Part shown: positions 1-11,412 of the stretch, piece by piece | Layout: each line of letters starts with the position of its first letter | How positions within the stretch are numbered: position 1 is the first letter of the stretch | Origin: Antedon bifida | Lineage: Eukaryota; Echinodermata; Crinoidea; Comatulida; Antedonidae | DNA length: 64,000 nt | Reading direction: 5' to 3' | Assembly: GCA_963402885.1 (NCBI GenBank) | Contig: OY727095.1 | Span: 16,559,001 to 16,623,000 of the forward strand | Program-made: the position numbers and the translations under genes | The notes under the pieces: model-generated | Databases searched by the model: none | The model's input: the letters and a program-made list of their open reading frames with translations, nothing else | What the model was told of the DNA's origin: nothing

Positions 1-85
1 AACATGCGTGTGTGTGTGTGTATGTTTTGGTGCATTTGTGTACATACACACACCCTCCCTTCCTCACACATGCTTCTGAACTTAC

Positions 86-231
86 CCGATGAATACCATG
101 GTATATCATCTGTCCTCCGTGATCCCAGATTTTAAATGTTTCTTCCAAAGTCTCCTCCTTATTTTCCTCAAATTTCTTGATTAAATCTTTATCTAACTGC
201 TGTTCTGTGTCAATCGGATTAGCTTCAGTAT
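86..231 (-). CDS. ROC G3 exon (WDHGGQ) of module A
   Basis: The exon has its acceptor at 231 and donor CGG/gtaagt at 86. It encodes an acidic helix (DTEQQLDKDLIKKFEENKEE) followed by IWDHGGQMIYHGIHR. WDxxGQ with a following YH and H is the G3/switch II of ROC domains. It is very close to the exon at 38865-39019, differing by a few substitutions and small indels. The next exon, expected to start like the one at 32946-33035, would lie left of the window. Confidence 0.85.
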
Positions 232-3200
232 CTGTTGTGGAAACAAAGTTTTTTTGTGTTACACTGAACATGCATGCACACAAAAACTGCAGATCACTGC
301 ACTCTGGCAGTCCACAACATATTTGCAATGTGGAAGTAAGTAATCTATTTTATGCCTTGATGCTTTAAATAATCTCCTCCATACAAGAGAATAAAGTGTG
401 GCGGGTATGGTGATCAGGGATCATGGTTAGGTTGCAGTACTAGACCTAGGTTGAAAATCGACCCAGCAAGATCACCTGATTAATGTCATTGTCTCAAATT
501 AAGATTTATTCATTTTTGTCTCTGGACAAAAAAAAAAATGAACTTGCATACCTTTTCCAGTTAATTTCTTTTTAACCTGACAAATAAAATGAAAATATAA
601 AAAAGAAATATTTAATTTTTTCTGTACTTTTTTCATTTCATAATTTCAGTTGTCATGTTTGATTACAACATTTCATACAGTATATACATTATTAATTACA
701 GTAATACACTCACATCTTGCTTTGTCTGATTTAATGTACCATCTTGTTCTTCATTCTTATTTCCTAAGTAAAAAGTAGGTTGACGATTGTTTTAAATTAA
801 TTTGAAAACCATTTTAAAAATGTGTGAAATGTTCCATTATGCATATTTACAGTTTACAAATCAAAAAACAATAATCAAAAATACTGAAAAAGGAATCCTG
901 AAAAATACAGCATCAATCAATTTGATATAGTTGGCATAAGAAATTAGAGTAGCAATAATTGTAAAATGTAATATATAACACCACACTACTATATTTTTAT
1001 CAAAGATAACAAATCATGCAAACATATTTCAGAAAATTGTTCATGAAACATCAAATGTTTGTATGATGTACATAATGATCTTAAAAACAAATCCAATTTG
1101 AAAAAGAAGATTGTTAACTAAATAAAAGTGACAATTTAGTATTGTATTTTTCTCTAAGCCAATATTGATTTTGATGAAATTAAATGTGAGTCTAGTATTT
1201 ACTGTTTGTTTCCCAGAATTTTGCTAAATATAATATTGAGACCGGTCGATAATTTTCAGGGTAATCTTTAGACCCATTTTTTTTTGCTTGAAACACATTT
1301 CACACACTGTGTTTAAAAAGTATTTTCTCCCCAACATTTTTTAAGTATAAGATCACAATTTCTGGACTTATATCCTACCTAAACTAACATAATGATCCTC
1401 TCCTATCAGACCAAGAAGAAGCTGCTGGTCATCAGAGTTCAAATTTCCTTTGATGTCATTGAACAAATATCCTGATTCAGAACTTTGTTTCTGGCTTGTA
1501 ACTATCCGTATGTTGCATTTGAGAACCATGGCCATTGCACGTACTGCAACTGCATCAACCCAAGTTCCATCTTGTTCAAGGTTATGTAGGTAATGATCAT
1601 TTACATGTTCCTTAAGTGGGTTGTCGTTATCCTGAAATATGTAAAGAGTTAATTAACCCCTATATAGTAATATTTTATTGCACATTTACTGTATAGTATT
1701 GTACAAAGTTTCAGTCTCACCAATTGTTGCAAGAACTCTACAAGTTCAGTTCTCATGTTTGCTACAGGTTGTACAGGCAGTTGCATTCTTTCCAATTGAT
1801 CTTGTATGCAATAGAAAAAACAATTGCCGTCTCCAGGAACATTCTTTCTTATCAATAAACCTAAGGATGCTACGTTTTCTTTCAGTCGGCTATAGTGATC
1901 TTGATGCAAGTCTGAATCTAAAGGTATAGAGCGGTTAACTATACCATCAATTTTTAGTCCCAGCATTAATTTTCATTTCATTCATTTTTATTGTCAAGCA
2001 AAAATAAGCATCAACTTTAAATAACCCAAAATAGCAAAAGGACACAATTTAAAGCCCCACTAAAATATTACTTGAAAAACATTAAACCAGGTCATTTCTA
2101 ATCTTAATATTCTCAAATGTTAGAATTGCTATATTATCAAGCTTTCGTTTTAGAATGGTTCTCGTGCAGTACGGCCGGTTTAACAGATCATGACCATACT
2201 CTCAACTAAGCTCCCATCATGTTCATTTGTAGGAACTCTCTTACTACTACCACTACTAGTAGTAGTAGTAAAAGCAGCAGTAGCAATATACGCATTGCAT
2301 GCGTATTGATATTTTCACTTTTCCTTTGTGATTCACCTACTTTTGATCGATCGAGAAGGCCAAAACAAATGGAAGAATCATAACTTTTCAGCAAAAATTA
2401 TGGCAAAACAGAACTAGACAACGTCAGGCTAGGCCTATAGCTAGTGTATTATGGTCGTACGTTACTGCTGTTTACTAGCTAGGCCTACAAAACTAAACCT
2501 AGCTAGGCTAGGCATAAAGACTGTCTACAATAGGACATTCATCGCAAGCTACTTAAGTAGTGCAATGTTTCTCTCTTTCTATCATAATTTACCTTAAAGG
2601 ACCACTTGACCAAAAATCATATCTTTAACAACATATTAACATCCCTAATACATTGTTCAAATATGGTTCTCGGTCAAGTTGTCCTTTAAAACATACATGT
2701 AAGACATGGTTTAATGTTTTTGAAGTAATATATATGCATTATTTTTACAAAACGTCAAAAATTGTAGGGAATGGGTCTTTAAGTAGCAGTTTTAAAACAC
2801 AGATTCCTCTTTTAAATTTCCTAAAATTTCTATGAAAGTTGAATTGTAAAGAACTTGGAGAAAAGTTCCAATTTGTTTACTGTCTGAAAAAATGTAAGTT
2901 AAAGGCAAGTTACATACCTTCTCCAGTAGATTTTTTGTCAACCCAAACCTGATAAATTAAAAAATAAATAAAAATTATAAACAGAATATATATATATATT
3001 TTACAGTAATTTGAGCACAAAAAAGATCTACAAAACATAAACAAGTTTACAATTAAAACTCAGTTTTGGATATTAACATACATTTTTATTTGAACTGTCC
3101 ATTGCATTAAGTTCATCAGTGATCAATCTTGTAAACTGTTTTGAAGGATTACCTGTAGAAAATCATAGTGCACATTAATACCTGTAGTTGACTAATAATC

Positions 3201-6200
3201 TTTTTTAAATCTGGAAAAAGTAATAACTTGTAACAAGTTGTAACCTGGTTTGCATAGTGTTAAAAAGTCTTGGGCCGGTGGAGGTACACAGGATTAGGCC
3301 AGGCTTAGTATGTACTCAGGCCTAGCCTAGTGATAAAGACACAAGGCCATAACCTGTATCATTAAAAGCTTTATTTAAGATAACCAATACAAATCAATAA
3401 TTCACAGTTGGCAAATATAATTTGAATGAAATTTACTCTACTTTCAGTAAATCATTGCAACATTCTCAGCCATGATTTCGGAAAAACTTTTGCAGTGTTA
3501 TGACGTCATACATCAACTCGTACTCATGTCAGAGAGCGAACGCAAGTGCTCAAATTTGCCAGTCAACGTGCCAGTCACCTAGTGCATGCGCATATCATAA
3601 AAATGACGTCAGGGTAGCAGTTGCCATAGTCGACATGAAATTTTAAAAGTCTCTAATACTTTATCACAAGAATTTGCAAGGTTCGCTATGCCTGTTGGAA
3701 TACATATAATAAATCAAGAGATCAGAATATGCTGTAAATCTTTAAAGTTATAACAAGTTGTTCACAATTTATGCAGTGTGAAAATAGAATTTCTCTGGAT
3801 ATTCACATATGCCAAACTCATTGACAATGACAATTGTATGAATTACAATCTTGAAAAATCAAACAATTTAACAAAGAGATCATGGAGTAACAACTGTAAA
3901 CTAACAACTTTTTTCTTGAATTTCTTGGATGTAGTTTAGTAATACATTGCCTTTATAAACATATGAAATTAATGGTATACATCTGCCATGGTTTTGTGAA
4001 CAAAATAATATAGCTGTGCCCATGATGACAAGAATGCTAAATTTATTCATATTTACCACTATCAGCATTATCCTCAATCCATGTTGTGCTTACAGTTCTT
4101 ATCACTGCTATGCCATCTGTAACAACATGTTTCGTCTGAAATCTGAAGGAAATATCATTTTAAACAAATAATCATCCTATCTCTTTAAAACATGTATTAT
4201 ATATAAGTGGTCTATTAAGATTACAATTTCAAACAAATTAAAGATGGCTAGATTATATAGTAGGAGAATGTTTTCGGCCCAGGACGCTTTCGCCACAACT
4301 GAGATAATTTTGTATAAAGGTTGTTAAAATACATACAGGACTGTTTAGATAAATACCACAAAAATGTATACAATCAATTGGTTTTGGAAAAAAAAAATTT
4401 ACATTTTGGCCCAAAATGTTGTGGGCCAACTGGGCCGACACATTTCTGATTTGTTTTTTCTGCTTATTTGTTGTAATGTCCATTTTACTGTCCTACTACT
4501 ACTTACTCTTTTCCAAGTAAGGCATTGATCATGCATGTTTTACCCACTCCTGCCTGTCCAATCACCTTAAGCATTCCAAGATTGACTCTGACGAATTTCC
4601 CTTTCTTTAAGATTTCAATGTATGCTTCCTTGATATCTTTACCACGAGCAGTAATTGCAGACGGAATAAGGTTTTCAACTGATAAACAAGATTTAGATGT
4701 AATTTTAATTTGAAGCAATCAAGTATGACTCCAATCTATCAGCTCTGTCTCGTTAAATGGACTAATGATTCATGAATCTTTCAACTCAAAGAAATATTCT
4801 TCACTCATTCAACTCATAAACATTTGTTAATTGTAAACATTTGAATGGAAACAATGTCTGTCTTTAAATTTGTTTGTAATAAATTATTGTGCACTAAAAT
4901 AACGAACGACACTATTGAACTTTTTGCTTAGTTAATTTTAGTTAATATTTATGAGTTAGATGCTATGGTATGGGTCTGTTGCCGTTAGCAGAGTGTGGTA
5001 TTGCAGGATGTTTAACATCGCTAGACGTGATTTCGTATGAGAATCGGCTGATCTGTCTGTCTTTCGAACAGTTCATTTATTGTATCTATATCCGTCAGGC
5101 AACTTTATTAACACTACCTCCACTATCACTATCATTATGTTCATGAAACACAATAATCTTCTAAATCCATAATCCCAGGGACTGCAGTTTGGATTAGATT
5201 AGGCCGGGTAATTGGCTGTGACGTGGATGACCTAACCACTAGCCAATCACCAGGCACTATAATATAAATAAAATCAAATAGATGAATTAAGGAGATTCAT
5301 GAAAAAGCCATGTATTTAAACCAATATTATTGCACAGCACACCGCTGAATACAGTAAAGACATACATGGTCAAATACATCATCTAAGTATATAGCTTAAC
5401 ATAACTTTTATTTCCGGAGGTTTTTGGAACAAAAAAATAATTCATCCACTATCGCTATCATAATATTATAATTTAAATATAAAAATTGTATATTTTATTA
5501 ATATTAACAAATATTTAAAACAACAGTGTATTGTTTTGATGTATTGAATAAAGAGATTGAATTGATTTTCAAATGGTTGGTGATTCCAATTGATAATATT
5601 AACCCTTTTTAACTCATTTGGCTAATAGTGCCAGACAAAATAGTACTTAAGGGTGCCCTTTATTGCATACTTTTTCATAGAAATGACGGGTGAATTAAAT
5701 TCTAAAAATTGTATTCTGTTTATTTTGTATTGTCATGATATGATACGGCCTTATCATGTTGAAACACAGGTTTTTTTTTGTTTGATCACCAAAGCTGATC
5801 ACCGGCTGGAGCTTGGATGGAAGACCATCTGGGAATATTGTGTGCAGTATATATGGAGCTGGGGTCTGATCAGGCATTTGAAATCAGCAATGCTGACTCT
5901 TATGGCAGCCCCTGCATCTAGTATCTGCCTCAGACGTATTGGCTCATGTCTTTCCTCTGGTCAAGGTGAAAACAGACTTAATCTACATCATTACCATTAA
6001 TATTATAACATACCTAGATTTGGTCTTGATGTCTCAACATAGCCTATAACAAATAAAACATATAATTATTATTTAAATAAAAAAATAAACCAGATTTATA
6101 TATATATGTATAGAAAAACTCAACGAGTGATATTATCCTGGAAATTAAATAATACAAAAAAAAATTAAGATGAGGAAATCTGTGAGAATGAGAAAAAAAA

Positions 6201-9200
6201 CCACCCCAAAGCGAAATAAGAATCATCTGCTTGAGTATGTGGAGGAATTAAGGTGTTTTAGGAACTAGCAATGTAACCAAAGTGTATTGTAGTGCTAGAT
6301 AAAAAACAAGCCAACACCTACATTGTTTTAACCCCTACTCTAACAATGGTACAGTCAATAATGGGTGGTTATTGTCATGGATGGTTAATGTCTGATTATC
6401 GTTTTTGAATACCAAAATATTTAAAAAAAATTAAGTAGGTCAAGTGTTATAACGTTCGTAAAGCCAGTTACTTATTTGCCGTAGAGGGTGTAGATGCAAA
6501 AAAGTTTGCGGAACTGGGGTGGCAAATGGTAAAGTAGGTCAAGGGTAATCGATCCATATCAAAATCTTTTTAAAAATAAGTAGGTCAAGTGTTATAACGT
6601 TCGTAAAGCCAGTTACTTATTCGCCGTAGAGGGCGTAAATGCATAACATGTTGTTGAACTTGACCGGAAGAAGTACATGTTGATGTAATAACTCAATTAG
6701 ACAGTTATTACATAATAAAATCATTTTATTTGTGTCCCTTTAATTGAATTTGAATAAGGAACTAGGAACTATTCTATTATTCTGTGTGTACTCTATAGTA
6801 TTATTGTTTTCTGAAGCTCAATTTTTCAATAATTTAACTGCTCAAATATTAAGTACTGCTTTGCATTGTACTATTTGCTTGGGAAGTTGTATAAAGGGGA
6901 AAATTAGGGGGAGGGGTCGTATATATATTCTTTTAAATGTCATTGTGTTTTTAATGTGTCTTTAGTGTAGAGCCTAGATTAATCAGCCAAAACATGTCCT
7001 AGGCTGGATTGAAGCATCAAAACCCATAACTTTTTCAATTTCCACGCGACCACAGCTGCCGTGGCCAGTCTTGGTTCTGCAACACTTCCTCGTGTCACTT
7101 CAACGCTCGTGAGATCCAAGAAACAATCATGTAAAAATGTGAATATCACCAATCCGGATCGATCATCGTTATTATTTTTTTCAACTTTAATAATTTGAAA
7201 ATTCAACGCAAATCAACGAAACTCGCTGTAACGTTACATCGACAAGAAAACAGGCTTTAAAACCAAACTATACTTATATACCATATTCCACTTATATTCC
7301 CACCCAGTTTTGACTTTTTGCATTCTCTCTCCTGAGGATGATAAAAAAATATTGATCGAAACGTCGAGAAACTCAACAGTTCTTTTACGAACTTATGTAC
7401 ATGGTGTACCACAAACTTTATATCAACAAATATTTAGACAATTATATGACAAAATGGCCAAAACGCTTCAGATTCTATCTCCGGGCATCTAGAAAAAAAA
7501 AATTGTTTGTCCCATATTGACAATCTAAAAAAAAAAAAAATTACATTTACATTTATATGCAATTAATAAAGTTCAAATAAAAATGACTAGATCCACCCCT
7601 GGTATAAGATAATACAATTGTAGGAGCGAAGGTAAAAGATTAGGGTGTACATACCCTAATCAAAATCCATGGTTTAGTTCTACAGTTAAGAAATTAATTT
7701 ATAAACGGAATTCCGCTTTCAATATAGGTGACATAGAGTTAATTAGGAAATCAAAATATGACTTGCGGAAAGGTATAAAGAGCGCGAAAAATAATTATTC
7801 CGAAAAATTAGAAGGGGATGTCTCATCCAACAACTCGTCCGAAATTTGGAAAGGTGTAAATAATATGACAAACTATTGCACGATGTCAGTAAATATTAAT
7901 TCAAATGATGTTAACTTGCCTAACAATCTAAATACGTTCTTCTGTCGTTTCGAAACTCCTTATGATGATAATGACATCACTGTTAATAAGTCAGATATCA
8001 ATACTCCATTTGAGATTTCTGAGTATGAGACTCGTATGTTATTCAAGCATCAAAAAAGCTCTCGTATTTTAAAGGAGTGTTGCCATCAACTCGCGTTTAT
8101 ATTTACGTATATATTCAATCGGTCTCTAAGGACTCATGTAGTCCCTGATACGTTTAAAAATGCACATATTGTACCTATACCTAAAAGAGCATCCATTGAT
8201 ACACTGAACAACTATCGTCCAATAGCCCTTACTTTGGCTGTAATGAAATGCTTCGAGCGTTTGGTTCTAAATCATCTGAAAAAGTTACTCCCCGTTGGTT
8301 TCGACCAGCATCAGTTTGCGTACTGTTCAAACAGGTCTACTGAAGATGCGGTCACATGCATGTTGCATAGTACTAGAACACCTGGACCGTGAGAAGCGAT
8401 ATGTTAGGCTGTTGTTTATTGACTTCAGCTCGGCATTCAACACAGTGGTTCCACGTAGACTGTTTGACAAGATGCATGAATTGGGTGTAACTTTACCGAT
8501 TTGTAGTTGGGTGTTGGACTTCCTCAGTAATAGATCACAATACGTTAGGGTAGGTAATATGATGTCAGATAAAGCAGTAGGTGAAAATGACATGTAACTT
8601 CGTAATCAATTTATTTTTTTTTTGTAAAAAGGCCCAATTACACTATGACGATAACGACGGACGATAAATATATAGCATGCATTTTTTTTACATAAACCAA
8701 AAGAAATTAGAAAGGTTTTCGTTCTAGACCTATAGGATAATCATTTATGCTGTCTTTGATAAAAATAATGTTTTTCAAATTCCAATCAAATGACGTCATG
8801 ATAAATAAAAACAATAAAATCGCTGTATTGTCACGATATTATTGGTCTTACTAATCATGACGTCATTTGATTGGACGTGTGAAAATATAATTTTCATCAA
8901 AGGAATTGTTTATATTTCTTTTGGTTTATGTATTAAAAATGCACATTTGTCTATTTATCGTCGATCGTTATCGTCCTAGTGTATGGGCCTTATGCTGTTA
9001 ATGTTCAATTAATTGATCATTCCGATTTTATTAGTTGGACTCTTGCACAGTTGCTGTCTAATCATTGTTGTGTAATATCATTTCGAACCATATTAAAATC
9101 ATAAAGAGATTCATATTCCTTAATATGTGGCTGTGCATGGAAGTCCGGTCTACAAAAACTCGGGCCCGGGATCATTGTTATTGGGCCTGAACCTGAAAGT

Positions 9201-9508
9201 GTTGGTGAATTCATAATTATACTTAATATTATATTTATATATATATATAATTATATTATTATACAATTGAAAGCAAAACCCGTTGAATCTCAAATCATTA
9301 GGACTAGAAATTTGGCTTATCAATCAAATAAATACTTTCGTTGAAAATGAAACTCCAACCTCTCTAAAAGATTGAACTCGAAAACGGACTGTTTTTTTTT
9401 AATTGGGTATGTTGAAACATTTCAATATTCATTTAAAAAAGTACATTAATTATGGTATTGATCAGTGTATTGATTAAGCCAATTACCTTGAACTGTTTCC
9501 TCTGCCAT
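86..9508 (-). CDS. Module A: ROCO-type GTPase with OTU protease domain inside the ROC domain (partial, 11 coding exons)
   Basis: Eleven exons join without a stop: 9487-9508 (ATG at 9508), 6014-6043, 4507-4678, 4057-4142, 3082-3152, 2918-2948, 1721-1917, 1379-1631, 714-763, 552-576 and 86-231. All have AG/GT borders and agreeing phases, giving about 361 codons before the left edge. Order of parts: short N-terminal linker, P-loop GQAGVGKTC (G1), the VVTDGIAVIRTVSTTW switch-I region of ROC domains, two small exons, an OTU fold (GDGNCFF to DHYVSL), two small exons, then WDHGGQ (G3). ROC GTPases normally continue with G4 and a COR domain, which here would lie outside the window. The paralogue at 45-24 kb has the same exon plan without the OTU. 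The ATG is chosen because the acceptor at 9523 read in phase 1 meets TAA just before it. If this exon is skipped, the 6.0 kb exon can join upstream phase-1 exons. Role inferred: GTP-regulated signalling protein with a ubiquitin-directed protease module. Confidence 0.75.
552..763 (-). CDS. Small exons between the OTU and G3 of module A
   Basis: Exon 714-763 (phase 1 to 0) encodes a charged, low-complexity stretch beginning GNKNEEQDGT. Exon 552-576 (phase 0 to 1) encodes VKKKLTGK. They resemble the tail of exon 3082-3152 (ending SSNKN) and exon 2918-2948 (VWVDKKSTGE), which lie on the other side of the OTU, and share their phase pattern. Module B has one equivalent at 41350-41425. They look like a duplicated linker pair flanking the inserted OTU. 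Confidence 0.65.
1379..1917 (-). CDS. OTU-family cysteine protease domain (two exons) of module A
   Basis: Exon 1721-1917 encodes VPGDGNCFFYCIQDQL, the OTU active-site signature, with Asp two residues before the GNC and the nucleophilic Cys at the helix start. Exon 1379-1631 encodes DGTWVDAVAVRAMAMVL, then a hydrophobic strand and LLLGLIGEDHYVSL, whose DHY supplies the catalytic His. These landmarks fall in the order and rough spacing (about 120 residues) of OTU deubiquitinases. The two exons form a cassette that enters and leaves in phase 1. All core catalytic residues appear present, so activity is plausible. The domain sits between G1 and G3 of a ROC domain, which I do not know from described ROCO proteins. 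A separate overlapping OTU gene is less likely because the phases match on both sides. Confidence 0.85.
2593..2692. mobile_element. Short MITE
   Basis: The ends ttaaaggaccacttgac and, reversed, ttaaaggacaacttgac flank about 65 bp. It lies in the intron between the OTU and the preceding exon. Confidence 0.65.
4057..4678 (-). CDS. ROC GTPase G1 (P-loop) and switch-I exons of module A
   Basis: Exon 4507-4678 (phase 1 to 2) encodes a helical lead-in and then NLGMLKVIGQAGVGKTCMIN, a textbook Walker A GxxGxGKT. Exon 4057-4142 (phase 2 to 1) encodes TKHVVTDGIAVIRTVSTTW, matching the Thr-containing switch I of ROC domains. The acceptor at 4678 and donors at 4507 and 4057 are canonical. The pair matches 43543-43702 and 43168-43253 exon for exon and phase for phase, so they are paralogous. 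The function is nucleotide binding by the family rule. No biochemistry can be read from sequence. Confidence 0.85.
5200..5560. repeat. Dispersed repeat, pair with 36850-37140
   Basis: Shared are ctagccaatcaccaggcact, aattaaggagatt and atttaaatataaaaattg near the end. It lies upstream of the P-loop exon of module A. Confidence 0.65.
5688..6420. repeat. Segmental duplicate of 57260-57960 (SINE, linker exon, flank)
   Basis: Long matches link the two places: the 5S-like SINE with its body, the 30-nt linker exon (6014-6043 and 57557-57586), and about 180 bp after it (aaggtgttttaggaacta, tgtcatggatggttaatgtc). Order and orientation are kept. The copied unit therefore includes exon and intron, showing how the linker exons spread. 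Confidence 0.8.
5740..6000 (+). mobile_element. 5S-rRNA-derived SINE, diverged copy
   Basis: It has the same layout as the 57.3 kb copy: atacggccttatcatgttga, gatcaccaaag, gagcttggatgg, gggaatattg, then the body with gcccctgcatctagtatc. The middle of the 5S part is shortened. It lies within the segmental duplication. Confidence 0.7.
6420..6645. repeat. Duplicated segment of about 80 bp, spaced about 145 bp
   Basis: taagtaggtcaagtgttata through gccgtagagggtgta occurs at about 6432 and again at about 6578 with few changes. Confidence 0.8.
7640..8597 (+). pseudogene. LINE reverse transcriptase fragment, L2/CR1-like, broken
   Basis: The frame from about 7660 to 8392 carries the linker region (NPWFSSTVKKLIYKRNSAFN) and then LNNYRPIALTLAVMKCFERL and DQHQFAYCSNRSTEDAV. 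A one-base slip near 8370 moves to the frame of 8295-8597, with LLFIDFSSAFNTVVPRRLFD and WVLDFLSNRSQYVRVG. The part before ILKECCHQLA lacks the usual PDG-containing segment, an internal deletion. The YxDD motif and the rest are absent, so the copy is dead. Confidence 0.85.
8626..8995. mobile_element. MITE with about 40-bp inverted ends
   Basis: The left end aggcccaattacactatgac and the right end, read in reverse (aaggcccatacactaggacg), match for about 40 bp including the gacgataacg motif. The inside is AT-rich with mirrored tgacgtca segments. There is no coding capacity. A shorter relative lies at 55790-56030. Confidence 0.8.
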
Positions 9509-10984
9509 TTTAGTGTTTTTTTGCTGCAAAATAACATCATTAACATGTGTTAACACGCAGCAAATGTTGTATTTTTTTTGTCTCATTCATCACTAGTATT
9601 GCAATCAAAGTACAGGAAATATAAACAATGGAATAGTATACCAGTTCAAAAATTATTATTATTATACAAATGAAAACTAATATTAATAACAGGCAAAATA
9701 TATTTAAAAAAAATATATTTAAGTATAAACTCTGAAATATTCTGTACTATATAAAGCAAAGTTCATTCAAACCACTCAAAATGAAGTATACACGTCACGT
9801 GGTAACAATATTTAGCATAGAAAATAAAAAGTAAAATTAAAATTTATATAAATTTCTTATTGTAACAGTACACTCACTCGATTGTCTTAAATTATACAGC
9901 ATAGAGATATTATATAATATTTCTAGGATTACATTAAATATAGCAATAAAATATTATTTGACAAATTTCTAACAAAATTTAAAATACTGATAATTTCAAA
10001 ATGAATATCAGGAACGCCCGCTGGCCATAAAAATGAACGCATACTGGCCAAACCTACCCAACCCTGTAACAATATTGTTATATAAGATTTACTGTTCTAT
10101 TCAATGAGACAGAGCCTAGTTAAATAGGCTTTAAAAAAAAAACATTTAAGAGTTTAGCACACCACCCAAAATTCTCAAAATGTTAAAAAAAGTTGATCAT
10201 GCAATAGTCATTGGAATTGGATAAAATAATGCATGAACTCGTTATATGAAATACAGCCAATCAAATGGTAAGGATACACTTAGTAGCTAGCATATGTAGT
10301 ACTGAAATCAAAATAACTAGACTTTACTTAAAATATGAATAACTTTTCCCTTCGACAAAAATCCGACCTTCCCCATTTGGAAATAAACCACTAAACCAAA
10401 GTTTTACATTGTTACTAGCTGGCTACTGGTGTAATTCTCATAACAAATGACCATTTTTATAACTCAAATTACTGTACACCTTTTATGAAATATTAAAAAA
10501 ATAAATAATAACATAAAAACTCACAATACTATTGAACAACAGAATTGTTGGTAACCATAAAGTTACTCTGCAGGATTACGCATCTCTGGAAACGGTCCTC
10601 CATCCACTGGTCCGTCAGTCCGACTGAACAGCTCTACATCAACAGACGCTACTTGACTATTAGGTGTTTATAATTGTCACTGCTTCTGTGCGTCACATGA
10701 CTTCCCAATCAGTCTTGTATGCTAACCTATAATAGAAAATATAAGTCTTGTTTACCTATCTATCGTTTGCAAACTTCATATAAACAAAGATAGTGTTAGG
10801 AAGATATCATAATTCCTATTCGACCAATGTAAACGAACGTGAAACATTATGGGCGGAGCCAGAGCGATAAAATTAAAGAGTTGCGACATTGGGTTAAAGT
10901 CATGTGATATACAGATGAAATTATGTCAAAATTATCTCCATTAACGCATGCAAAGTATAGGAGCAACAAAATACTTTAAACTTC

Positions 10985-11260
10985 AAAAATGAGTGTGACA
11001 TTTATGTTATGCTGGTAATATAACCATGGGGCTTAGGCTTCTTTCCCCGGTCTATTATTAGTCCTCCTCTCTAAATACTGGATCTACTCCTGGTGTATTT
11101 CTACCAAAATAAGTGTGGCAATATGTTATGCAGGTAATATAACCACGGGGCCTAGGCTTCTTTCGCCAGTCTAATATTAGCACACCCCTCTAAATACTGG
11201 ATCTACTCCTGGTGTATTTCTACCAAAATAAGTTTGACATTATGTTATGCAGGTATTAGA
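10985..11260. repeat. Tandem duplication, about 125 bp, two and a bit copies
   Basis: Units with gttatgctggtaatataacc and tactggatctactcctggtg appear twice in full, then a third start at about 11225. Confidence 0.8.
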
Positions 11261-11412
11261 CAAACTTACTGATTTAACAGATTTTTACAATCTTCTGTCA
11301 TGTGAAATATAAAGCATTATAACTACAGAACTAAATATTAAACCAAAAAATATATGTGTTGTGAAAATATCTGTTGTCTTTGTTCTACTACTGTACAATA
11401 CCCCACACAAAT

